Source: Ganaspis brasiliensis
Lineage: Eukaryota; Arthropoda; Insecta; Hymenoptera; Figitidae
Direction: 5' to 3'
DNA: 64,000 bases
NCBI GenBank assembly: GCA_037103525.1
Contig: JAZKLR010000160.1
Coordinates: forward strand, 5,766,001-5,830,000
Position numbers and translations under genes: made by a program. Of this stretch, positions 11,063 through 23,000 are shown one piece after another. The stretch's first letter is position 1, and the number at the start of each line of letters is the position of its first letter. Under the pieces are notes generated by a model that saw only the letters and a program-made list of their open reading frames with translations, had not been told where the DNA came from and did no database searches.

Positions 11063-14000
11063 GACATCTCTGTGGTAAATGGTATCGTCCGTTACCAAAT
11101 ATCACAGAATTGCCTGGCCGGTTGGGTCAGCATAGATGCCCTCTTCCGAACACCAAGGAAATACTTGGTCCACTTTGCCAAGTGTTTGAGTGGCATCTAA
11201 GGTGGGGTTTCTGACATCCCAATAGAGCGCCTCCCCAGGTGGCGGATAGGGGAAAACCTCCCCGATATGGGGGGAACCGGGCAATTCAAATACCCGGGGC
11301 AGACCAATGTCAGATAGGGGTGGGCACCCGAAACAATTGTCCACTCTGTGCTGGGTTAACCACCTACACAGAGAAGATGCGGTTACGACGACTGTAACGC
11401 GCAGTGCCACCCACAATAGATTTCTCTCGGATGGAGATCTGGGTTCAGTTGGGAGTAGCAATAGGACAGAACCCGGGACAAACTCGAGAGCGTTTCAAAT
11501 GGACGGACCAACTTCGGAAGGACATCTTGTTGTGTTGGCAAAACAGTTCTCCAGGCAGAAGAGGGTATATGCTAAGGCTGCATATGCGATGGGTCGAAAT
11601 GTACCCCCAATACGCAGAAGTGACGCCTCAGTATCTAAGAGACCAGGTATCCTCTCTGAGGAAAAAGGGATATGAGGCTTTTCTACGAGAAGAAGAACAT
11701 CCCTCAGAGAACATACAAGTTCTCGACACACCAACACCAACAACTGAGGATGGGAACATGACATCAAGGGAAACAAAAATTCATCTTAAGGTTTCAATAA
11801 AAATGGACAAAATGGCTGAGGGAAATCAAGAACTCTCATTACTCCCTGAAAATGTAGATCTCTGGACATTGAACTGTGCGGTGTATGATAAAGCAGTGTC
11901 CTTGCTTCGTGAAAGTAACAGGAAGTCTGTTTCAGAGGGTGTGGCTAAGACCTGCAAACGAATCAAACAAGTACAGTTCAAGATAGGGGTGGCGCGACGA
12001 CATGCTTCTCAATTACAGAGTGTGATAGCGTATCTAGAATTGAATAAAAGTTTTACACCAAGAGTTTTGGAAATTGCCAAAACTCTAAAAAGATTGCATC
12101 ACACTTTGAAAAAATCAAAATTGCAGACCATCAAGCAACATTGGATTGAGAAGATACGTTCTCTTGTAGTCATAAGAGAACGTTTAGAACGGCGGATTGA
12201 CTGGATTAAACAAAATAATATCTTTGCTACTAATCCCTCCCGCCTGTTCAGTCAACCAACATCAGTCGTTGTTAACCCTCCATGTCGTGAAGAGGTTGAA
12301 ACTTTCTGGAGAAACATCTATGGGACGTCCTATACAGCCAACGATGAGGATGCGTCTTTACCACTCTTCAGAAGCTTCTGTCTTGAACAGGGGCTTGACC
12401 ATCCTAGTGAGGCATGTCCGCCAATTACTGAGCAAGAGCTTAGAAATATAATTGCTAAAACTAAGAACTTTTCAGCACCCGGGCCAGATAAGATTAATAA
12501 TCTATGGTGGAAGAAGTTTACTTCAACTCACCGACATTTGGCCCGCATCTTTTCAACCTTTCTTTGCGGAGAACATCCCGTACCACAGTGGTTGGTGGAA
12601 GGTCGAACGGTACTCTTACCAAAATCAGAAGATTTGTCTAATCCAAAAAATTATAGACCGATAGCTTGTCTTAACACCTGTTACAAGCTATTTACTGGCA
12701 TCCTAAAAGAAAGGATATTAACATCTATAAAGCCAGTTTGGAGTGCAATAAGTGAACAACGTGGGTGCAAAAGAGGGTTGTCAGGTTGTAGGGAAAACCT
12801 ATTAATAGATAGGTGCGTTACCCTAGACTCGATAGTTTATCGACGCAACTTGTCAATGGCTTGGATTGATTACCGTAAAGCATTCGACTCTACGAGTCAT
12901 GAGCTGATCATCAGGCTCCTTGATTGCTTACAGGTACATCCAAACATCGTGAGATGCTTGAAAGAGCTGATGCTCATGTGGAGGACAAGGTTTGTTATAT
13001 CATCCAACAAATAGCAGATGATAACTAACATCATCTCTTTTAGAAGAGGAGTTTTTCAAGGTGACTCACTCAGTCCTCTACTTTTCTGCATCTGTCTTTT
13101 GCCTCTGTCTATTGTGCTTCGAAAAAATCGCTCTGGATACATGTGTGGCAGACCAAGAAATAGAGTTCATAAGATCAACCATCTTTTCTACATGGACGAT
13201 CTTAAGCTCTATGGATCGAATAGAGAAGAACTTAAAAATCTAGTGTTTGCAGTAGCCAAGTATTCCAGAGCAATTGGAATGGAATTTGGATTGGATAAAT
13301 GTGCCGTTTTCCACTTAAGTAAGGGAAGACGTGAAACATCTGAAACACCAGGCGACTCTGAGGATCTTCAGCTCATTGGTGGCAACGCCATTCATCATCT
13401 TGGTCAAGGAGAAACATACGCATATCTTGGAATTCCACAAGCGGAGACTCAAGATGTGCGTCAGCTTAAAGATCGTCTCCAAACAAAATATCGTGGTCTT
13501 CTCAGAAAAATTTGGTCTTCCGAATTATCTGGGAAGAATAAGATACAAGCCACAAATACATTAGCCATTCCTTTGCTTCTCTATACCTTTGGAGCAGTTA
13601 AGTGGAATGTGAATGAGCTGAAGATGCTAGACAGAGAAACTCGCAAGATGATGACAATCCATCGAAGTCATCATCCAAAGTCTTCCGTGCCTCGAATTTA
13701 CCTTCTGCGAGATCGGGGAGGAAGAGGTCTACTGAACTTAGAGTGCCTTCATCGTAGAATCGTTTTGGCTCCTACATGCTCAATTATGAACAGTCGAGAT
13801 CCTCTTTTACAATTTGTTCACCATCATGAAATTACGAATTGTGGGGTATTCTTATATCATGCGGCAGAAAGAGCTGTGAATGAACTTCGTCTTCCATTTG
13901 ATACTGGTAATGTGCAACATGGATTAGCATCGTTACCACCATTGATGCTTAAGGGCCGTGTCAAGGAAGCAGAACATGCGCTTCTACTACAGGAACATAA

Positions 14001-17000
14001 GAGCAAATCGGTTCACGGACAATTCTACAATCTCATAAATGAAGTAGGATTGTCAGTTGGTTTGACATTTTCGTTCCTTAAATCTGCTGGTTTAAGATCG
14101 GAGACTGAAGGATTTCTATTCGCCTGTCAGGATGGTGTAATTAATACTTTGGTGTACCGCCGTCGTGTGATGCATTTACCTGTTGACAGTGACATCTGTC
14201 GTGCATGTAAACAATATGCGGAGACTCTAAGTCACATTCTAAGTGCGTGTCCGAAGTACGCGTGTTACAGGTATATTGAAAGACACAATGCTGCGCTTAA
14301 GGTGTTGTATTATCACCTTCGACACCAGTAGGTATAAATAAGGAACCCATCTTGCCGTATACCCAAGGGGATCAGGAGTCCGTAGTGGAAAATGACCAGT
14401 GTAAGATCTACTGGAACTTCTCTTTTTCCACCACTCATCGTATCAGTGCCAATAAGCCTGATATAGTACTCCAGGATCATAAAAGTGAGATCATTTGTGT
14501 AATTGAGTTCTCGGCCCCAGCTGAGAACAACATTAATCGTAAGGAGGATGAGAAGCGGACCAAGTATCAAGAGCTCATGTTCGAATTGAGTCGAATGCAC
14601 CCAGGTTATAAAGTCCGATTGAATGTTCTTCTAATCGGTTGTTTGGGAGGGATTAAGGCTTCATTTGTAAGCCAATTAAAAAAGATTCCTGGCTGTGAGC
14701 GCCAGGCTGATGCATTGGCGGTTCGCATGCAGAAGGAAGTCCTTCTGAACTCTCTCAATCTGGTTCGGCAGCACTGTTCACTTTAACATCTTATTTGGTA
14801 GCTCTAAAAAAGCATCCAACAACGTTCACGACCACCGCTTAAGAACATCAGCGGCTATGGGCGAGGACAATAGTGCAAGAAACATGAAAAACGTCTCGAG
14901 TAAGTGGATCACGCTCTTGCTAATCTTCCAGGATGGAGGGAGCAGGAACGGATGGAGTAAGTAAAGCAAGAATGGGAGAGGTTGTTTTAGTGCGGTATTG
15001 CCACAGCACGTGGTTGAGTCCCACACGAACAAGTGCGTAAAAGCATTTTTTCCTCTCCTAAACTTGTTTTGTAAAAAAAAATAAAAATAAAAAATAATAA
15101 TAATATTACTAATAATATTAACCCTCAACTGCTAGACTATCGAGATTTAACGTAACTGCTAGATTGGGTCTACGGGACCCGAGCGATTTTCAAACGCTGA
15201 TTGCTCAGAGCCTAATGAACATATCGGGACGTCTTTTTTTAAAAACTTATTGCCAAAACCTGTAGGAAAAGAATATCTAGCTTAAATTAATGTGTCTTTA
15301 ATATTTTTATTTTTATTTAAAGAAATGTAAAGATACTTTTTTAAAAAGTCGTTTTTTCAAATAGCTATAGTAACACCAAAAATAGACATAAATACAATTT
15401 CTAAGTGGATTTTTGAAGCTTTAAACATGTGCCTCAAGTCTGTTTAAGCCATTTTTTGATTGGCTAAAAAAAACATATTTTTTGGGAGAAATGAAAATCA
15501 TCAAATTTGGTTCATTAAGTGGAGTCACCTGAGAAATTTCAACCCATCGAAATATATGTTACTTATCGGTGCCAATTTTCTTCTGGGACTATTTTGGATG
15601 TAAAAGAATGCCATATTATCAAAATTAAAAAAAAAAAATTTTAAAAACAAAATTTTAAAAAAATTTCTTTTTGTTGAAATTTTTTTTTGTAAAAATCTAT
15701 CTCCTCCTGCAATTTTTCATATTTTTTTAATGCCAATTTTTTTATATGCCTTTTTTAAGATTTCAAACAAAATATCGTATGGGTTTTAACATTTTTTAAT
15801 TTTTTCAACAAAAATAAATTTAAAAAATTTTTTTTTTTTAATCTTGATAATATGTCATTCATTTACATCCAAAATAATCCCAGAAAAAAAATTTGCACCC
15901 ATAAGTAACATACTTCGATGGGTTGAAATTTCTCAGGTGACTCCCCTTAAATAAAGAGAAACCACATTATTAAGAATACAATATTTCATTGTTTCCAAAA
16001 CATACAATTTTTTGCGAAAACTTTGTGATTTATTTATGGTTTATTTATGATTTATTTATGATTCCAAGTATGTATGCGTGCATAAAGTATTTTGTAGAGG
16101 ATTTTCCATAAAATTTAAATTGGTTATTAAAATCATAAATATCTAAATTTGAACTTAGGGATTTTTGAAATTAACTAATCAAATTATTTTAGTATCTTTT
16201 TAATCAAAATAATTCATGTTTTTTTAATTTTTGTTTTTATTGACCTAAAATATTTAAAATATTATTAAATTACTGCTTCCTCTATGAGGAAGCAAATTGT
16301 TTTGCTTCCTTGGAAGCGAAGTGTCCATGAAATGGACAGAATTCACACCTAGTTTACAATTGTTTCCATTATTTTTTGGAGTTTTCAATTGACAATTTAT
16401 TTTTCTCCTTTAATTTTCTGATTATTCATCAATTTAAATTTTTTTTTTCGAATACCGATTTTTCTCACCATTTGTTGAATTTTCTTTAATAGTTTTAATA
16501 GTTCTTCAATTCTTAAATATTTCCTTTAATTTTAAATTATTTCTATCGATTTTCAATTAATTCCTTAATATTAATTAATTCCTGCATTTTCTCAATTATC
16601 AATTATTTTATTTCAATACAATTCTTGAAATTCCAATTGATTTCTTTAATTTTCATTTCATTTCTACAATTTTTTTCCATAATTGTCATCAGTTTTCAAT
16701 TGGCAATTTATTATTCTCCCTTAATTTTAACAATTACAAAATTTTTTTGTACGAATGACAATTATTCTCACCATTTGTCGAATTCTTCTGCAATTGTTAA
16801 TTTTTTTTTTAATATTTAATTATTTTCCTCATATTGAAATTTTTCTTCTGATTATAAATTATTTTCTTGAAATTTCTATTTAATTGTTTAATTTCCAATT
16901 TATTTCTCTAATTTTTAATTATTTTCTGCAATTTTCAGATATTTTCTTTAATCTTGAATTTTTTTTTATTAATTTTCAATTAATTCCTCAATATTCAATA

Positions 17001-20000
17001 ATTCTCTTATTATTTCAATCATTTTTTCACTCATAAAAATTGTTTTAAAGTTTCAATTCAATTATTGAATTCTAGAACTATTCGCTTCAATTCTTAGTTA
17101 TTTTCTTCAAATTTAAATTTAAATTTTCAATTATTTTCTTTAAATGTGCAATTATTTCCAACAATCATTCCTATAATTTTCTTAACTTTTAAATTTGCAA
17201 TTATTTTCTTTAAACTTAATATTTCTTGTTTAATTTTTACAATTATTTTTTTCAGTTGTCTATTAATCTAGTCATTTTTTGAATTTTGCTTTCAATTGAC
17301 AATAATTTTCGTAATTTTTCATATATTTTCAACTATTTCCTTCACTTATTAATTATTTTCCGCAATTTTCAATTACTTCCTACAATTTTTTCAAATTTTA
17401 ATTATTATCTTAAAATAATAAAAAAATTTATAATTATTCTTTGATTATTTAATAGTATATTGTGCAACTAGGGAGGAAAGTGAGTGATTTCTCGAGTGTG
17501 AGTTTGTAGCACGAGCTGAAGGCGAGGGATGCAAACACACGAGTCGATAATCACTTTTCTTCCTTGTTGCACATACTATTTTTTCTAACACACGTATACC
17601 GAAAGTATAAAAACATTTGCTGATAAAAATTAGTTAACATTCGCAGCGTGACAACCAGCAGAATGTACATTCCCTCCCTGTCAATGACGTCATGGGGGAA
17701 GAAATATAACATTCCCTCCCTGTCGCCGGGAAAGACTCACTTTCTGACCTCTTCACAGGTAAGAAAGATTCTACTTTCGGTGCGTGTGTTAGAAAAATTA
17801 TTTTGTTCGGTTGTGTATTAATCTAGCCATTTTTGAATTTTGTTTTCAATTGTCAATTATTTTTGTCATTTTGTAATTTTTTTTCAATTATATATTTCAA
17901 TTATATATTTTCAATCTTAGGGTTCACTGTACTGAGTATGCGGAAAACTCGGTCTTTAATAGGGTCTGCAAATATGCAAATTCTATTAAGGATAAAGTAA
18001 ACTTCTTAGGAACCACTTTGGGTCGCTTCATTTATGAGCTGCGTACTTTTATTAAATAATCTTAGGTTATACTTAATTATTGTAGTACTTTTTAGTACAA
18101 TAGGGTCTTGTTTCTTTGTAGACCTGTTTATTGTAAATAAATAAATAAATAAATAAATTATTATCAATTATTTTTTCAAATTTTAATTTAATTTTTAAAT
18201 TTTCATTTTATTTCCTCAAGTTTTTATTATTTTCTTCAATTTAAGTTATTCTTTTCAATTTTCAATCCAGTTGTTTATTTAGCAATTACAGTAGTACCCA
18301 CGTATATCGGACTCGCATATATCGGATTCCCGCCTACATCAGATATTTTTGCTGGTCCCTTGAAATTATATATCGTGTACTTTTACCCGGATTAATCGGA
18401 ATCCCGGTTATATCGGAAAATTGTCTCAGTCCCTTGAAATCCGATATACGTGAGTTTTACTGTATTTTCATCTGTAATCCTATAATTTTTCAAATATTTT
18501 GTTTAAATTTAATATATTTATTGTTTATTTTTGCTGGAATTCAAATGTGCCCGCTCCTTATTACTACCGACTACAGCGCCACCACAGACCTAGTTGTTGC
18601 AGCAGACAGCTGCGCAGAAGTTCAGTTGAGTCCCTTTTTAGTTTTCGGTCTGGATGCGCATGTCGCCTATGATATTCATATAATAGTTTGTTCTTTGAAA
18701 GTGCTACGACGTGTACTGTGTTCTTATTAAAATATAATATTCACTTTTTGATAAATCCGTGTTTTCTTTTGCGTCACCTATCCAAAAGGTTATAGGCCCA
18801 GAAGTTGGAAAACAGTTCACGCTTAAAACTGCGCGTTGTGATTCCTTGTGCAAGTGAAAACAAAAGATGAGCGCAAATCGTGAGGAGCCAAAGGAAGACG
18901 AGAATTTGTGCAGAAATCAAAATTCTGATGTGGAATCGACGGAAAAAATAGAGAGTGGTGAGTACCAGTGCCATTAATAAACAAAGCAAAATGCTCACAA
19001 ATAATACAAAGAGTAAAACAAGAAAGTGTTAGAATCGTAGGTACGCGTGGTGAGGCAAGTTATTACCGATAAAGACAAAGAAAGAATTTTAGTGGTTTTT
19101 AATGGTTTTTGGCAATATTTGCATATTAGAAAATAGAAATTAGAAAATAAATAAACGTTAGAAAGTGCAATTTGATGTGTGAAATATGTAATAATTGTAA
19201 AATTATCAAAATTGAAACACGTGGTCGAGTCGGCAAACCGGCGTTCTTGGAATTGGGAGGGGAGGGGTGCGGGGAGATGCGCTGCATGAAGCTCGAGCAA
19301 AAGATGAGACAGAACATAAACAAATGCAGGCGTGTCTTCCTTCTCTCTTTCTCTCTCCATTGTTCCTTTGTGCTGGATACTATGTATTTTAATAAAGTAA
19401 ACAAACCTAGTGAATTATGAAGAGATAAGAAATTAAAATTTTAGAAATAAATAAATCAAACTTAAAATATTATTTCAGAGCAAGATGTGAAAATAAATTA
19501 AAATATACATGTAAATTAAAGTAAGAAAAAGATGAGAAGTTCTAATACGATTTTAATATTATTAATTTACAAAATTTAATAGTGTACACAATATTTAACA
19601 ATACGAAATTTAATTTTTCAAACATTCGACAGAAAGCGAAGCTCTATCCAAATTATGGATACATCTGACAAGACTGTTTGGACTGGATGAGTTTCATCTT
19701 GGTGAGAGAGCAGAATTTGAAATCGAAGGGGAGAATTTGACAATTCTCATAGAATCCGGAATTATCTATAGAACGGGTGAGTTTAATAACCTTGACAATA
19801 TTAGATGAGATTAATTGTAAAGACGAGATATTATAATTTACATTACACTAGTGTTTCCTTGTTTTTGAGAAAAACAAAATTTTTAATAAAACTTAAAGCG
19901 CTATAAAAATATAATTTAAAAGTTTTAATCAAAATTAAAATATTTGATATACTGAAAATAAATCTGTTGAGTTTGTCGGGGATCTCACGCTTGATGTTCG

Positions 20001-23000
20001 GCGTGCTGTGATCCGTCAGACTGGAGTGAACACATGGGGAGTCTTGATGTTCGGATACTTGTGTGTTTGCTCGTTCAGATACCGGTCATACTTGATGTTC
20101 GGTCAACCGGTTGATGGACATTATTTAAACTAATATTAATATGAATTATTTCAACAGAAAAACGAATGATCGAAGAAGATCAATGGGAAGCCCTACAGAA
20201 TTGGAAAGAAGAGAGACTACTAGCAGATTTACCACTAATAATGCCTAGAATAACTTCAGAGGAAACAGCCAAAATCAGAGAGGGACTTCAACAAAAAATG
20301 GAGGTAGATGAGAAAGATGAGACAGGAGAGACCAAGTGTAGAGGTGAGGAAGAAAAGTTAGATGAGAAAAATCAAGATGAGGCTGGCCAGTTCAAGGAAG
20401 AGAAAGTTAAAGAAGCGCGAGGTGAGACAGTCAGGGAGTGTTTTGATAAAATGGCTGCTACTCTGAAATCAGGTAAAATCATGCCCAAAATTATTAGTAA
20501 TATAAAAGTAAATTTTGATAAAAATAAAGAAGCGTTTAAAGTAACAAATAATAATGATAGAATATTAGAAACTAATATAAATAATGTTATAGTCCAGGAA
20601 AAACTAAATAAGCAGGAGAATAAAATCGAAAACATTGTGAATGTAGTAAACAGATTTACCACTGTTTCTGCGAAGTCGTTGGAAGAAATGGCTAACGTGT
20701 TAAATAAATTAAAATTAGAAGTAGCAGAAAACAGTAAGGAGAGGATTGAAAAAGAGAAAATACTTGTATTGGCAGATATTGTACGCGAAGACTATGCTAA
20801 ACAAGTACTTAGTTTACAGGATGAGATGAAATCTATAAAACAACTGGAAATAACATTAAAACAAAAAATTGAAAAGGTAAGCGAAATCATAGTTAAATGC
20901 GAAGAGATGAGGAACTCGAGCCAGAATAACAATTCTAAAGGGGAAATAATAAACTTAGTTAAAGAAACTATTGAAAAGTTAAATTTTAACGATGAGAGTA
21001 AATATACACAAAACAAAAATACTTCAAAAGATAAGACAGAAACTTTAAAATTAGAAATTGTTAACAAAGGGGGCGGTTTTAAAAGAGACTACAAACTGAC
21101 GTCGGACATGAAATTCGAACATTTTCAAGACTATTTTACTTCAGAATTAAGATCTAATGATTTATTACATATTATAGACGAGACAAGTAATTTAAATAAT
21201 TTTGACGAAAAGATTCTAGATGAACAAAAATACAAAGTACGCGATATACTAATAAATCATTTAGACAGTAAATATCATGGTAAAGTTGTACATTTAAAGG
21301 ATCCAAAAGAGATATTAAAAAGATTACTAGATATCAAAAGATGTGAAACTAACCTAACATCACACGCGGTAAGAAAACAATTGTATAATATGAAGTATAT
21401 TATTAATAAAACTACGGCGGGAGAATTTTGCGAAAATTTCGAAGAAAAGATTAGAGATTACGAAAATTCTGCTGGCTCGATTCCTCTTTCAGAGCATGAA
21501 AAAAGAGATGCATTTTTCAATGCTGTTATGATCTCTGTGCCGACAGTGCAAACTATTGAGTTTGTTTCTAAAAGCACAAAGGGCCTTAGCTTAACATACG
21601 ATGAGTTAAAACTTCTTGTCCTTCAGGAAGAGGCGACGAGAAAAACTGACGACGAGGAGAAACGAGGAGTAAAAGCAGCCCACATGGTGAGAAACGACAA
21701 CCTACGTTGCTATGAGTGTCAAGATTCTGGGCACATTGGTGTTAATTGTCCTAATAAAGGAAAAGGCAAAAAATTCTATTTTTGCAATGAATTCGGCAAT
21801 CATATTGCAATTAATTGCCCACACCAGCCATCAACTTCACTAAGAGGACGAGGAGGAGGACGAGGATGTTCAAGGTATTTTCAAAACAATTATAACAGAG
21901 GCTCAAGTTTAAATAGGTTTAAAAGAGGGGCGAAAAGAAAATTAAATGAATTAGTTACTACCAGTCCTAAAAGAGGAAGAAGTAACTATAATAATCAAAA
22001 AACAAGAGGGACCTTCAAAAGTATCAGAGGAAGGGGCAAAAATAATTATGCAAATACCAATCGATTTTTCAATCAATATAAATCGAATTCATTAAAGGGA
22101 GAAAACAGCAGAGGTGAGGAAAATCAAAATGAGTCGGGGGATAGTTGTGTAAATTCAATGACTTTGAACCAAAATGCTTATTTTACTAAAACAGACAAAA
22201 TTGATTATGGGGTTAAATTTATAGCAGACTCAGGTGCGACTGATCATTTGACAAACACCAAAATTGTTTTCAAAACTTTTGATCAATTTAATAGTGGGGT
22301 TATCAAATGTGCAAATAAAAATAATACTGCTGATTTGATGTCAGAAGGAATGGGGAAAATAGAAATTAAATTAATTAATGGCGCGATCCTAGAAGTAGAC
22401 AAAGTAATTTTTGCTAAAGCTTTATCTGAAAATTTGTTATCTTTAAGAAAATTCGCGGAGATGGGTTTTGGAATTTACTTGGATAATGAAAAAATAGATA
22501 TTTTTGATCCAATCTCAAATGAGAAATTACTTTCGGGAATTTACAAAAGACCATATTGGATAATAGAGTTAAATATCGAAAATAATAAAACAAATGATGA
22601 GAATTTAAGTGAAATTATAGATGAGAAAATATTTGTAAATTTAGCTAAAACAAAATCCGGGACTAGAAAATATCGTACTAGAAGTGCAGTTGCAAAAGAG
22701 AAATTATTAAAGTCATTATTGGATGAGGAAACAATTGTGCTAAAAAGAAACGAATTAAATGAAGATGAGACTTTAGAAAAAGATAAAATTGTAGCTGGTC
22801 AGAAAGTTCCAAATGAGCAATTTAATTTTGAAACCACAGTATGGGATCGAAAATTTAATAAAATAGATGAGTTACCTGTAACAGAATTATCTGAAATGGA
22901 AATTGCTTCTTTGAACAACCAAATATTTCTTAAAAATAATAAGGCTCTTTTATGGCATTCTAGATTTGGACATGCGTCTGTAGAATATCTCAAAGCTCTA

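Larger units (their letters stand above)
16360..18285. repeat. Pyrimidine-rich AT array with embedded elements
   Basis: Degenerate TTTTCAATTATTTTCTTCAA-type units with C/T bias on the + strand, the complement of the arrays at 1-2.8 and 9.1-9.66 kb. The array resumes after the Copia insertion (26099 to about 26220), so Copia landed inside it. Embedded are two small palindromes and a LINE 3' remnant (separate entries). No gene. Confidence 0.75.

Noticed and set aside
11307..11776. Overlapping frames on both strands at the LINE 5' end
   Set aside because: Alternative-frame shadows of the RT polyprotein N-terminus; no separate ORF1 could be shown.
18541..18730. Open frame beginning CPLLITTDYSA inside the LTR
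   Set aside because: Present identically in both LTRs because the LTRs are identical; no independent support as a gene.
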